Shown: positions 45,877 to 54,796 of the stretch, piece by piece
Numbering within the stretch: position 1 is the stretch's first letter
Layout: every line of letters begins with the position of its first letter
Assembly: GCA_027491335.1 (NCBI GenBank)
Contig: JAIXWJ010000059.1
Location: 1-57,559 of the forward strand
Source of the DNA: Actinomycetes bacterium
GTDB taxonomy: Bacteria > Actinomycetota > Acidimicrobiia > Acidimicrobiales > Ilumatobacteraceae
Length of the DNA stretch: 57,559 bases
Reading direction: 5' to 3'
Position numbers and translations under genes: made by a program
Notes under the pieces: generated by a model
The model's input: only the letters and a program-made list of their open reading frames with translations
Database searches by the model: none
Told to the model about the DNA's origin: nothing

Positions 45877-46483
45877 CACAGCGATCTCCCACGGCCATGA
45901 CTCGGGTCATGGCGCTCACGTCACGTCGACCGGCTTGTCGAACAACAAGATGGCGATGTGGATGTTCCTCGGATCCGAATGCCTGTTGTTCGGTGGTCTG
46001 ATTTCCACGTACATGCTCTACAAGGGCCGCGTGAACTCGGGCCCCCAGCCCGATCAGATCTTCGACATCCCGTTCACGTCGGTGAGCTCGTTCGTTCTGC
46101 TCATGAGCTCGCTCACGATGGTGCTCGCGGTTTCGGCCGCTCAGCGCAAGGACGACCGCAACACCAATCTGTGGTTGACCATCACCGCGCTGTTGGGTGC
46201 CATGTTCGTGGGTGGCCAGGTGTACGAGTTCACCGCGTTCTACCGCGAGGGTCTCGGCTTCACCACCAGCCTGTTCGGCTCCAGCTTCTACACCCTCACC
46301 GGTTTCCATGGTGTGCACGTGAGCGTGGGCATCATCATGCTGATGGCGTTGGTCGGAATGATCAGTCGCAATCGCATCCCGGGCAACAAGGCCGAAGCGG
46401 TGGAGATGGTGGGCCTGTATTGGCACTTCGTCGACGTTGTCTGGATCGTCATCTTCACCCTCGTCTACCTGATCCCCGCCTGA
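45869..46483 (+). CDS. ctaE: caa3-type cytochrome c oxidase subunit III
   Basis: A 204-residue five-helix subunit III. FYTLTGFHGVHVSVG and YWHFVDVVW carry its conserved histidines. An unusual TTG start at 45869 is proposed: it overlaps the ctaD stop by 8 bases, lies 10 bases after AAGGAG, and gives the N terminus (M)ADTAISHG. The upstream ATG 45833 would add 12 residues read from within ctaD and is less likely. Confidence 0.93.
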   Translation: MADTAISHGHDSGHGAHVTSTGLSNNKMAMWMFLGSECLLFGGLISTYMLYKGRVNSGPQPDQIFDIPFTSVSSFVLLMSSLTMVLAVSAAQRKDDRNTNLWLTITALLGAMFVGGQVYEFTAFYREGLGFTTSLFGSSFYTLTGFHGVHVSVGIIMLMALVGMISRNRIPGNKAEAVEMVGLYWHFVDVVWIVIFTLVYLIPA

Positions 46484-46493
46484 GGAGCCACCG

Positions 46494-46835
46494 ATGAGCA
46501 CCGCCACCGAGCACAACACCAGCACGGAGCACGCCGACGGGCATGCCGACGAGCATCACGGAGCGAGCGACAAGCAGTACATCGTCATCGCGTTGATCCT
46601 CGCCGCCCTCACGGCCATCGAGGTGTCGACGTACTACATCGACTTCGGTCCGTTGTTCATGCCCACGCTGTTCGTGCTGATGACGGTGAAGTTCATCGTG
46701 GTCGCCTCGTACTTCATGCACCTGAAGTTCGACAACAAGTTGTTCAGCTACCTCTTCTACACGGGGCTGATCCTGGCCGTGCTCGTGTACGCCGGCGCAC
46801 TCTCCACCTTCAAGTTCTTCCTGCAGAAAGGCTGA
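46494..46835 (+). CDS. Cytochrome c oxidase subunit IV-like protein
   Basis: A 113-residue protein with a His- and Asp-rich N terminus (HNTSTEHADGHADEHH) and three hydrophobic helices (YIVIALILAALTAIEV; FMPTLFVLMTVKFIVV; FYTGLILAVLVYAGAL), as in the CyoD/CtaF-like fourth subunits. A GAGG ribosome site lies 7 bases before the ATG. It sits between ctaE and the CtaG-like gene. It likely aids assembly or stability of the oxidase. Confidence 0.9.
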   Translation: MSTATEHNTSTEHADGHADEHHGASDKQYIVIALILAALTAIEVSTYYIDFGPLFMPTLFVLMTVKFIVVASYFMHLKFDNKLFSYLFYTGLILAVLVYAGALSTFKFFLQKG

Positions 46836-46839
46836 ACCC

Positions 46840-47721
46840 ATGTGGGCCATGGTGAATCCGTGGCGTTTCCAGTTCCATCCCGAGGTGTGGCTGCTCGTCG
46901 CCTTCTTGGTGGCGTCCTACGTCTACGTGGTGCGCGTGCTCGGACCGCGTGCGGTGGCGCCGGGGGAGCAGGTGGTCACGCGCCGGCAGATCCAGTGTTT
47001 CGTGGGCGGAATCGTGGTTCTGTGGATCGGCTCGGACTGGCCGATGCACGACATCGCCGAGGAGTATCTGTACTCGGTGCACATGTTCCAGCACATGGCG
47101 CTCACTTACTTCATGCCTCCTCTGGTGGTGTTGGCCACCCCCGAATGGTTCGTGCGCACGCTGGTGGGCAAGGGCCGAGCTTTGCGCGCCCTGAACTTCA
47201 TGGCCCATCCGGTGCGGGCCGCGTTCCTCTTCAACGTGATCGTGATGGTCAGCCACGTGCCCGCGGTGGTGAATCGGTCGGTGTCGAACGCACCCTTGCA
47301 CTATTCGGTTCACGTGTTGCTGGTGACGAGTTCCATTCTGATGTGGTTGCCCGTGTGCGGCCCATTGAAGGAACACCACATCTCACCAATGGGCAAGATG
47401 ATCTACCTGTTCCTGAACAGCGTGGTGGCCACGGTGCCGGCCGGTTGGCTGACCTTCGCCGAGGGAACCGTGTACAAGCACTACGCCACCCCGATTCGCG
47501 TGTGGGGCGTGTCGGTGAGCAACGACCAGCAGATGGCCGGCGCCATCATGAAGCTGGGTGGCTCGATCTTCCTGTGGACCATCATCATCGTGATGTTCGT
47601 GCGCACCTTCGTGCGGACGTTCCGTAGCGAGAACGAGGCGGCCTACGTGCGCAAGCCCCTCACGATGGCCGACGTCGAGAAGGCCTTCGAGGAAACCGAA
47701 CCGATCCGCGAAGCCCACTAG
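46840..47721 (+). CDS. ctaG: caa3 oxidase assembly factor, CtaG family
   Basis: A 293-residue membrane protein with about seven segments. Motifs WPMHDIAEEYLYSVHMFQHM and PPLVVLATPEW match the caa3-type CtaG family, which helps form the copper centre. This CtaG is unrelated to the Cox11-type protein of the same name. It follows the subunit IV gene by 5 bases and closes the oxidase operon. Confidence 0.92.
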   Translation: MWAMVNPWRFQFHPEVWLLVAFLVASYVYVVRVLGPRAVAPGEQVVTRRQIQCFVGGIVVLWIGSDWPMHDIAEEYLYSVHMFQHMALTYFMPPLVVLATPEWFVRTLVGKGRALRALNFMAHPVRAAFLFNVIVMVSHVPAVVNRSVSNAPLHYSVHVLLVTSSILMWLPVCGPLKEHHISPMGKMIYLFLNSVVATVPAGWLTFAEGTVYKHYATPIRVWGVSVSNDQQMAGAIMKLGGSIFLWTIIIVMFVRTFVRTFRSENEAAYVRKPLTMADVEKAFEETEPIREAH

Positions 47722-47849
47722 CGATCCAGCCAGCTACGGTGACATGACGAAGATCGTCGGGTTGAGGCGCGTAACACCAAAGTAGAGTTCGGCTCATGAT
47801 GTAGGTGTGGCTCCTCGCCCGGTTAGTCCTTTGCCTGACTGGAGGTCCG

Positions 47850-48377
47850 GTGGAATTCTCAACTTTTCGTGAGTATGTGTCGGCGGCGGCCGATCTGGTT
47901 GCAATTCTCACTATTCCAACTGCGGTCTACACATATTCGCGCCGCAAACGAGCCGAGGAACAACTTGCTCGTTTGAACCTCCTGGAGTCTCAAAAGCAGG
48001 CTGATGACTTGGCGCATTCTCGACTCTTCGATGATTACAACGATTTTCTGAAACTAGTAATGCAATATCCACAATTTGGTCTGGGCGACCAAGATCCAGT
48101 TGTTTGGCAAGAGTTGGATGAGATGGACCAGATCAGGTTCCAGTCGCTATTCAACATTTTCTTGAGTGTCGCGGAACGTGCCTTCCTTTTGTTTGGGAGC
48201 GCGAGCGACAGCATGAAGGAAAGGCAGTGGGATGGCTGGCGAAGCTACATCGTGGGTGTCCTCAGGCGCCCTCATGTGCTCAAGGAGTACGAACGAGAGC
48301 GAGCACAATACGACCGAATGTTCGTGATGGAGATCGATTCTTGGCTCGGAATGGAGGAGGTCAATCCGTCGGCATGA
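47850..48377 (+). CDS. Hypothetical membrane-anchored protein (low-GC island)
   Basis: A 175-residue protein with one N-terminal membrane segment (AADLVAILTIPTAVYTYSRR), then a charged coiled helix (EEQLARLNLLESQKQADDL) and a cytoplasmic helical domain. I do not recognise a family. GTG 47850 follows GGAGG by four bases and is preferred to GTG 47805. GC content is low, for example about 40% in 48001-48060. It overlaps the next gene (ATGA). Foreign origin is likely. Confidence 0.7.
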   Translation: MEFSTFREYVSAAADLVAILTIPTAVYTYSRRKRAEEQLARLNLLESQKQADDLAHSRLFDDYNDFLKLVMQYPQFGLGDQDPVVWQELDEMDQIRFQSLFNIFLSVAERAFLLFGSASDSMKERQWDGWRSYIVGVLRRPHVLKEYERERAQYDRMFVMEIDSWLGMEEVNPSA

Positions 48378-48874
48378 GGACGATTGTCTCCTGGCATGAA
48401 GTGGTACAAGATGCGTGTGAGTTCTTGATTGCGCACGCCTCGGACCCTCACTTGGCAGATGACACGTATTTCCCATATGCGAGTTCCCTCTCCGATGCCA
48501 TGGAATGGTTCCAAAGGGACTCTTTGAATACGTGGCTTGTCTTGGAAGATGGGGCCGCAGCCGGTCTGATTGCATTGGTCGAGCCACATTTCATCGAGAT
48601 ACCAGCCGGATACGTCGAAACCTGCACCTATGTGGACGCAAGATTCAGGGGAAATGGACTCGCGGTGGAGGCATGGCGATTGGCCGAATCAATCCTTGAG
48701 GACGAATATCCCGGTTTGGCAGGCTCAACTTGGTGTGACAATGAGGCGAGTCTGTCTCGTCTACGGAAATCAGGTTTTTCGTTTCATCAGAAGGTTTGGT
48801 TCACCGCGACCAAAGAAACAGAGCGATCCGACTGGTGCGAGATTTGGCTTAAGCCATTGAAGCAAAACGCGTGA
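48374..48874 (+). CDS. GNAT-like N-acetyltransferase (low-GC island)
   Basis: A 166-residue protein with a GNAT-like layout: AAGLIALVEPHFIEI as the central strands, TYVDARFRGNGLAVEAWRLA as the acetyl-CoA loop (RGNGLA), and CDNEASLSRLRKSGF as the later motif. The substrate is unknown. The start overlaps the stop of the membrane-anchored gene upstream, so the pair is one unit. Base composition is lower in GC than the flanking genes. Confidence 0.75.
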   Translation: MRTIVSWHEVVQDACEFLIAHASDPHLADDTYFPYASSLSDAMEWFQRDSLNTWLVLEDGAAAGLIALVEPHFIEIPAGYVETCTYVDARFRGNGLAVEAWRLAESILEDEYPGLAGSTWCDNEASLSRLRKSGFSFHQKVWFTATKETERSDWCEIWLKPLKQNA

Positions 48875-48883
48875 TTCGAATCG

Positions 48884-49624
48884 CTATTCCCAGCGGAAGG
48901 TGACGACGGTGAGGGCCGGAGCGATCAGCGCCCACGCCCCCAAGACGATCCACGAGGTGCCTGGTCGGTCGGCTCCGCCCACCAGTGCGTCGCGCAACAC
49001 GTCGGCCAAGGCACCACTGGGTAGGCACTTGGCCACCGCGGCGAGAGGTTCGGGCAACTCGTCGAAGGGGATCACCATTCCGCCCAGAAGCAACAGCAAC
49101 AGATACAACCCGTTCTGCGCGGCCAGGTTGATCTCGGCGCGCAAGCGCCCGGCGATGAACAGCCCGACCCCACCAAAGGCGATCGTTCCAGTGATCACGG
49201 CGCCCACGGCGGGCAACCATTTCGCCGCGTCGGCGTCCCAACCGAGGGCCAGCGCCACCGGCACCAGCACGATCAGTTGAATCATCTGCACGACGATGAC
49301 CGTCGTGATCTTGGCCGCCAGCCATCGCGGCCGGCCCAGGGGAGTGGCACCCAAGCGCTTCAACACCTTGTAGCCGCGTTCGAATCCGGTGGCGATGCCC
49401 AGGCTCACCATGGCGCTGCTCATGACGGCCAGAGCCAACACGCCGGGCGTGAGAAAGTCGATCGGCTCGGGCACGTCACCGGTGGGCAGCACGTCGACGG
49501 TGCTGAAGAACACCAACAGCAGCACCGGAATGATCAGAGTCAGCAACAACTGTTCGCCGTTGCGCAACATCACGGACAACTCGGCGCGCAACTGCGAACG
49601 GAACGGACCGGGCACGCGGCTCAC
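48884..49624 (-). CDS. ABC-2 type exporter permease
   Basis: A 246-residue membrane protein with six segments, of the ABC-2 (drug or polymer export) class. RNGEQLLLTLIIPVLLLVFF is the first helix, and YKVLKRLGATPLGRPRWL the conserved cytoplasmic loop. GTG 49624 overlaps the stop of the ATPase gene (GTGA), fixing the start. It pairs with that ATPase. The substrate is unknown. Confidence 0.92.
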   Translation of the reverse strand: MSRVPGPFRSQLRAELSVMLRNGEQLLLTLIIPVLLLVFFSTVDVLPTGDVPEPIDFLTPGVLALAVMSSAMVSLGIATGFERGYKVLKRLGATPLGRPRWLAAKITTVIVVQMIQLIVLVPVALALGWDADAAKWLPAVGAVITGTIAFGGVGLFIAGRLRAEINLAAQNGLYLLLLLLGGMVIPFDELPEPLAAVAKCLPSGALADVLRDALVGGADRPGTSWIVLGAWALIAPALTVVTFRWE

Positions 49625-50592
49625 GACCGGCCTCCGGTGAGATCCTTGAAGACGTCCTCGAGGCTGTTCATGCCGGCGCGCAGTTCGATCACGTCGATGC
49701 CACGCTCGGACAACCACACGGCCAACGCACCGATGAGGCCCTGTGGAGCGTCTTCGATGGTGTAGTTCCCCGGCGTCTCCTCGATCAGCCAACCGGCCAG
49801 GTTCTCGGGCATGTCGCTCAAGTCGAGTGGCTTCACCGTGCGCAAACGCACCGCCTGTCGGGCCTTTCGAACGTCGTCGAGGGTGCCGTTCACCAACACC
49901 TTGCCCTTGTCGAAGATCACCACGCGGTCGCACACCTTCTCGGCCTCGTCCAGTTCGTGCGTGGCCAGGATCACGGTGCAACCGTCGTCGGCCAGTCCCC
50001 GAATGATGGACCTGATCATGGTTCGTCCGTTCACGTCGACCCCACTGGTGGGTTCGTCGAGAAAGACGATCGCGGGTCGAGCGGCCAGGGCCAGAGCCAA
50101 CGACACGCGCTGCTTTTCTCCGCCCGACAAGCGCCGCCACGTGGTACGTCGCCGTTCGGACAATCCCACCAGTTCGATCAGTTCGTCGGGATCGGCGGCC
50201 TTGCCGGACTTCGTCGAATAGAGCCCACAGTATTGGCGCACCACGTCGATCGGCCGGGCGCTCGGATAGACACCGCCCTCTTGCAGCATGATGCCCATCC
50301 GGTTCGCCAACGAGCGACGGTCCCGGTGGGGGTCCAGTCCCAGCACGCGCACGTCGCCCGACGTCCGACGTCGCAAGCCCTCGCACACCTCGATGGTGCT
50401 CGTCTTTCCGGCACCGTTCGGGCCGAGGACGGCGGTGACCTCGCCGGGTCGAGCCGAGAAGGACACCGAGTCGACGGCCAACACGTCGCCGTAACGCACG
50501 CTCAGGTTCTCCACCTCGAGGGTGCGCTCGGTGCGGTCGATTCGGCTGTACCGATGGTCCGCGTGGTCGCTCACCTCATCGAGACTAGCCAT
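49621..50592 (-). CDS. ABC-2 type exporter ATP-binding protein
   Basis: A 323-residue ATPase of the CcmA/DrrA-like class. Walker A GPNGAGKTS, signature LSGGEKQRVSLALAL, Walker B IVFLDEPTSGVD and the switch ATHELDEAE are present. A C-terminal extension of about 80 residues follows, as in drug-export ATPases. It is divergent from serS (51 bases between starts) and coupled to the permease gene. Confidence 0.94.
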   Translation of the reverse strand: MASLDEVSDHADHRYSRIDRTERTLEVENLSVRYGDVLAVDSVSFSARPGEVTAVLGPNGAGKTSTIEVCEGLRRRTSGDVRVLGLDPHRDRRSLANRMGIMLQEGGVYPSARPIDVVRQYCGLYSTKSGKAADPDELIELVGLSERRRTTWRRLSGGEKQRVSLALALAARPAIVFLDEPTSGVDVNGRTMIRSIIRGLADDGCTVILATHELDEAEKVCDRVVIFDKGKVLVNGTLDDVRKARQAVRLRTVKPLDLSDMPENLAGWLIEETPGNYTIEDAPQGLIGALAVWLSERGIDVIELRAGMNSLEDVFKDLTGGRS

Positions 50593-50643
50593 GCCGAATT
50601 GTCTCGGGTATCGCCGAACATGGACGGGTAACCTTCATTTCCT

Positions 50644-51939
50644 GTGATCGATGTTCGTCTGCTCCGCCATGATCCCGAGTCCGTTCGGGTCGCGTTGGCC
50701 CGCCGTGGCAAGCCCGAACTGTTGCAGCAACTCGACGCCGCCATCGCTCTGGATGAGCAATTGCGTCAGATCACCTCCGAGCGCGACGGCATTCGCGCGC
50801 GAGTGAACGAACTGTCCAAGCAGGTGGGTCAGGCACGACGCGACGGCGACAACGCGGCCGCGGAACTGTTGCAGGCCGAGAGCCGCACCCTCGGTGACGG
50901 TGAGAAGAATCTGGCCGAACGATTCGATGCGGTTCAGGCCCAGCTCCGAGAGATCATGCTGCGTCTGCCGAACACCCCCAGCGCCGAGGCGCCCGATGGC
51001 GCCAGCGATCACGACAATCCGGTGATCAAGGGACCCGAGCAGATGCCGGCGTCGTTTCCCGATCATCGTCGGGTGGCGCACTGGGACATCGCCGCCGAGT
51101 TGGGAGTTCTCGACAACGAGCGGGCGGTGAAGCTGAGTGGTGCGATGTTCACCATGCAGCGCGGACCCGGCGCCCAGTTGTCGCGCGCCCTGTGCCAGTA
51201 CGCGCTCGACAAGAACGCCGATGCGTTCGAGGAGATTCGCCCTCCGTCGCTCGTCACCACCGCCACGCTCACGGCCACCGGCCAGTTGCCCAAGTTCGCC
51301 GAGGATGCCTATGCCATCGAACGCGACGATCTGTGGTGCATTCCCACCGCCGAAGCGCCGCTCACGTCGATGTACGCCGGCGAGATCCTCGACGAATCGC
51401 AGTTGCCGTTGCGCTTGATGGCGTACTCGCCTTGCTACCGCCGCGAGGCCGGGTCGGCGGGACGTGACACGAGAGGAATGTTGCGTTCCCACGAATTCGA
51501 CAAGGTCGAGATCTTCGCGCTCAGCACTCCCGAACAAGCGCCGTCGACCCTCATCGAGTTGCGCGACCGCGCCGAGGCGCTCATTGGTGGACTGGGCTTG
51601 CCCTACCGAATCATCGAGATCTGCACCGGCGACATGGGACAGAGTCACCATCGCAGTTTCGACATCGAGGTCTACGCCCCGGGTTGCGACACCTGGCTCG
51701 AGGTCTCCTCGGTGTCGTGGTTCAGCGACTACCAGGGGCGTCGGGCCGACATCCGTTATCGCCGCGCCGGCGAAAAGGGCACGCACATCGCCAACACGCT
51801 CAACGGCTCGGCGTTGGCGGTGCCGCGCGTGTGGGCGGCGATCATGGAGAACTTCCGTGAGCCGGACGGCTCGGTGATCGTGCCCGAGGTCTTGCGTCCG
51901 TACATGCGGGGTCTCGACCGCATCAGCCCGAAGGGCTGA
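50644..51939 (+). CDS. serS: Seryl-tRNA synthetase
   Basis: A 431-residue class-II synthetase. The N-terminal coiled-coil arm (about 30-110) contacts the tRNA. Motif 2 (CYRREAGSAGRDTRGMLRSH) and motif 3 (LNGSALAVPRVWAAIMEN) are present. It starts with GTG. It is followed 5 bases later by pdxH. Confidence 0.97.
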   Translation: MIDVRLLRHDPESVRVALARRGKPELLQQLDAAIALDEQLRQITSERDGIRARVNELSKQVGQARRDGDNAAAELLQAESRTLGDGEKNLAERFDAVQAQLREIMLRLPNTPSAEAPDGASDHDNPVIKGPEQMPASFPDHRRVAHWDIAAELGVLDNERAVKLSGAMFTMQRGPGAQLSRALCQYALDKNADAFEEIRPPSLVTTATLTATGQLPKFAEDAYAIERDDLWCIPTAEAPLTSMYAGEILDESQLPLRLMAYSPCYRREAGSAGRDTRGMLRSHEFDKVEIFALSTPEQAPSTLIELRDRAEALIGGLGLPYRIIEICTGDMGQSHHRSFDIEVYAPGCDTWLEVSSVSWFSDYQGRRADIRYRRAGEKGTHIANTLNGSALAVPRVWAAIMENFREPDGSVIVPEVLRPYMRGLDRISPKG

Positions 51940-51944
51940 CACTC

Positions 51945-52583
51945 ATGAACGTTCGTGACCGCCGCGTGCAGTACGAGACGGCGGGTCTCGATCGTGACGA
52001 TCTCGACGCGTCACCGATTCGGCAATGGCACGCGTGGTACGAGAACGCCCTCGAGGCCGGTCTCCCCGAGCCCAATGCCATGGCGATCTCCACCGTCGAT
52101 GACGATGGAGTGCCGGACACGCGAATCGTGCTGGCCCGGGGCGTGGATGACGAAGGGATCACCTTCTTCGGCAATTACGAAAGCGCCAAGGGTCGACAGT
52201 TGGATTCGCATCCCTTCGCCAGCGCCGTGTTCCCGTGGTTGGCTCTGCATCGTCAGGTGAGGGTGCGGGGCACGGTCGAGGTGTTGTCGCACCTCGAAAG
52301 CGATGCCTATTTCGCGTCGCGTCCGCGCGAAAGTCAGATCGGTGCGTGGGCCTCGCCACAAAGCGCGGTCATCTCCGATCGCACCGAGCTCGAGGATCTG
52401 GTGGCGCGGTACACCGCCGAGTTCGAGGGTCGCGATGTTCCGCGTCCTGCGCACTGGGGCGGATGGTTGCTCACGCCGCGTTCGTTCGAGTTCTGGCAGG
52501 GTCGCCCCAGCCGTCTGCACGATCGTTTCCGTTATCGCGTCGACGATCTCGGCGCGTGGGTCATCGAACGTCTGGCGCCCTGA
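51945..52583 (+). CDS. pdxH: Pyridoxine/pyridoxamine 5'-phosphate oxidase
   Basis: A 212-residue FMN enzyme that makes pyridoxal phosphate. RIVLARGVDDEGITFFGNY, SRPRESQIGAWAS and HWGGWLLTP match the PdxH motifs, and the C terminus holds the R-x-HDRF substrate segment. It follows serS closely. Its 3' end overlaps the convergent hydrolase gene by 23 bases. Confidence 0.94.
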   Translation: MNVRDRRVQYETAGLDRDDLDASPIRQWHAWYENALEAGLPEPNAMAISTVDDDGVPDTRIVLARGVDDEGITFFGNYESAKGRQLDSHPFASAVFPWLALHRQVRVRGTVEVLSHLESDAYFASRPRESQIGAWASPQSAVISDRTELEDLVARYTAEFEGRDVPRPAHWGGWLLTPRSFEFWQGRPSRLHDRFRYRVDDLGAWVIERLAP

Positions 52584-53193
52584 GCCACGTTTGGGCCGCC
52601 TCCACCAATCCGTTCACCAACGAACGCGTGTGGGGGACGAGCTCCGGGCCTTCCCAGTCCCAGAACAACGGGGTCGTACCGCGCACTCGCGGTGGCAACT
52701 CGATCTGCACTCCGCGAGCCGGCGGCAGATTCACCGGATTGCGCGGGTGAAGCCCGCGCAGCTCCTTGGGGATCTCGTCCACGTCATCGATGATGCGGTA
52801 CGCCGGAAGGTGTCGCCGAAGATGATCGCCGATGTGTCGCGCGAAGTCACGGTGCTGACCACCGAGCAACAACGTGGAGTAGTAGCCCTGACGGCCGTAG
52901 CCGTGAATGGTGACCACCACTTGGACGTGATCGAGAAACGCGCGCAAACGTTCCGACGCATCCGGTGACACCTCGATCGACGGGACGTGACGCTCCATGC
53001 CGCGAGGTTGATGCACGCCGTAGTAGCTGGAGTCACTGTGCTCGGCGGCGTGCTGGGCGATCACTTCGGTCATTTCCTCCAGACCACCACCGTGGTAGGC
53101 CATGAAGCCCAGCCGAAGTTCGCGGGGCCGTTCGTGACCCCGCAACACCATGATCTCTTCGACGTCGGGATGATCCAGTAGCTCGCGGAACAC
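52561..53193 (-). CDS. Poly-gamma-glutamate hydrolase family protein
   Basis: A 210-residue protein resembling the zinc-dependent poly-gamma-glutamate hydrolases (PF05908, DUF867). FMAYHGGGLEEMTEVIA holds the first zinc ligands, VTIHGYG and GGQHRDFA follow, and GVQIELPPRVR is the later conserved strand. Phage-type members degrade polyglutamate capsules; chromosomal roles are unclear. GTG 53193 is one base after the CcdA stop. No capsule genes are nearby. Confidence 0.8.
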   Translation of the reverse strand: MFRELLDHPDVEEIMVLRGHERPRELRLGFMAYHGGGLEEMTEVIAQHAAEHSDSSYYGVHQPRGMERHVPSIEVSPDASERLRAFLDHVQVVVTIHGYGRQGYYSTLLLGGQHRDFARHIGDHLRRHLPAYRIIDDVDEIPKELRGLHPRNPVNLPPARGVQIELPPRVRGTTPLFWDWEGPELVPHTRSLVNGLVEAAQTWLRAPDVR

Positions 53194-53194
53194 G

Positions 53195-54034
53195 TCAGCC
53201 GTTTTCCGATGATCGACGTCCGAGTCCTCGAGCGAAGACGATCGCCACGATCACCACCACCGAAAGAACGATGGCCACCATCGCGCGGTTCTCATCGATG
53301 CTTCGCGCGACCCGTTCCTGCCAACCAATGACGCTTCCGGTGAGGTCATCGGAGTAGTTGTCACGGATGTCGTTCAGCCAGTACCACGCCAGATACAGAC
53401 CGCTCAGCATCATCACCACGGCCGATGCTCGTTCGACGTGCTTCATGCCGTTGCGCAGCGTTCGCAACAGACCACCTTGGGCGAGTGCCAGCGTGACGGT
53501 GAGGGCGATGACCAACAACGACATCGCGAGTCCGTACAAAGCGATGGCGATCAGACCGAGTACGAAGCCCTCGGTGGTGATGGTTCCGAGAACGGTGGCG
53601 GTGAAAGGTCCGAGCGTGCAGCCGATGGAGGCGACGGCGTAAGCGACGCCGAAAACGAACATGCTCGCGGTCGTGCGGTCCCGTTGTCCGACGTCGAGTT
53701 TGGGTGTGGTGTACGGAAGCCGCCAGCCGGCGAGCATGGCGGCGCCCATGACGAAGAGCGCGATTCCGATGAGCAGGGCCACGTACTTGGCGTTCTGATT
53801 GATGTAGTCGGTGAAGAGACGCGTGATCGCACCGACGACGAGAAACACGCTCATGAAACCGGCCGAGAGCGAGGCGCCCACGGTCAACGCGCGACGAACA
53901 CTGGCCCGTTGCGTGCCCGGTCGACCGGTGACTCCGAGGAAGTACATGAGATACGTCGGGAGCAACACGAAGCCGCACGGGTTCACGGCGGCCAGCAGTC
54001 CACTGCCGAAGCTGAGCCAGAGGCGATCGTTCAT
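53195..54034 (-). CDS. ccdA: CcdA-family thiol-disulfide transmembrane protein
   Basis: A 279-residue membrane protein with six to seven segments. The two redox cysteines lie in AVNPCGFVLLP and ASIGCTLGPF. CcdA passes electrons from cytoplasmic thioredoxin to TlpA/ResA-type proteins outside. A further C-terminal helix (MVAIVLSVVVIVAIVFARG) is added. It starts 4 bases after the tlpA-like stop, so the two form a pair that may serve cytochrome c or CuA maturation for the oxidase. Confidence 0.9.
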   Translation of the reverse strand: MNDRLWLSFGSGLLAAVNPCGFVLLPTYLMYFLGVTGRPGTQRASVRRALTVGASLSAGFMSVFLVVGAITRLFTDYINQNAKYVALLIGIALFVMGAAMLAGWRLPYTTPKLDVGQRDRTTASMFVFGVAYAVASIGCTLGPFTATVLGTITTEGFVLGLIAIALYGLAMSLLVIALTVTLALAQGGLLRTLRNGMKHVERASAVVMMLSGLYLAWYWLNDIRDNYSDDLTGSVIGWQERVARSIDENRAMVAIVLSVVVIVAIVFARGLGRRSSENG

Positions 54035-54038
54035 GCGG

Positions 54039-54623
54039 TCACGAACCCGCCAGTTCGGTCAGCATGCGCGTGAGGTCATCGGCGGTGACCTCACCGGCCA
54101 CCTGTTCGACGACGGTGCCGTCGGCCGCGACCATGAGCGTGGTGGGAAAGGTGGCGACGCCGTTGGCGGTCACCAGTCGACCGTCGGGATCGCGCAAGAG
54201 TTCGTACTCCACGCCCACGTCCTCGGCGAAGGATCGGGTGATGGATTCACTGTCCTGGGTGTTCACCCCGACGAAGCGAACCCGATCGCCGAAGGTGGCC
54301 CAGGCTCGTTGAAGAGCGGGCATTTCGCGTTTGCAGGGCTGGCAGTTCGAGAACCAAAAGTTCACCAACATCGGTCGCCCGTCGAGGAGAGTCACGAGAT
54401 CGACGTCGTTGCCGTCGAGGTCGAGAATCGTGGCCGTCTCGATACGGGTGCCGGCCAGTGGCGCGTTGGTGGGGATCCCGGGTTGCTGGTACTCGCCGGG
54501 CTCGTCGAGGACGACATCGTTGCCCGGGTCACTCTGCGTTCCCCGCGTTCCGATGGCGATGACGACCACGACCGCGGCCAGTCCGGCGAGTAGGGCGATC
54601 AGCAACGGAGGGACGCGTTTCAT
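54039..54623 (-). CDS. TlpA/ResA-like thioredoxin, membrane-anchored
   Basis: A 194-residue extracytoplasmic thioredoxin. One N-terminal anchor (LLIALLAGLAAVVVVIAIG) precedes the thioredoxin domain with the redox motif NCQPCK in FWFSNCQPCKREMPAL and the cis-proline region ATFPTTLMV. The start at 54623 is preferred to a long upstream extension that lacks coding character. It is the partner of the CcdA protein encoded directly downstream. Confidence 0.92.
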   Translation of the reverse strand: MKRVPPLLIALLAGLAAVVVVIAIGTRGTQSDPGNDVVLDEPGEYQQPGIPTNAPLAGTRIETATILDLDGNDVDLVTLLDGRPMLVNFWFSNCQPCKREMPALQRAWATFGDRVRFVGVNTQDSESITRSFAEDVGVEYELLRDPDGRLVTANGVATFPTTLMVAADGTVVEQVAGEVTADDLTRMLTELAGS

Positions 54624-54706
54624 CACCGAGGAGAGGCTAACTGTGCCGTTTGCTCGTGTCGCTTCGCGGTGCCGGTTCGCGTCGTGGGTTCGGTGGGCCT
54701 GGGATG

Positions 54707-54737
54707 CCCGGCCGCAGTGGAGGAACCTGCGGCCGGG
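54707..54737 (-). terminator. GC-rich hairpin after whiB
   Basis: CCCGGCCGCAG pairs perfectly with CTGCGGCCGGG (11 bp) around a 9-base loop. It lies 60 bases beyond the whiB stop and 84 bases before the tlpA-like start. No T-tract follows, so it would be a non-canonical terminator of the type proposed in high-GC actinobacteria. Confidence 0.5.
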
Positions 54738-54796
54738 ATCTCCCGGTGCAGTCGCGGGGTCGTCAAGCGTTGCCCGCAACCGAGAATCCACGTCGT

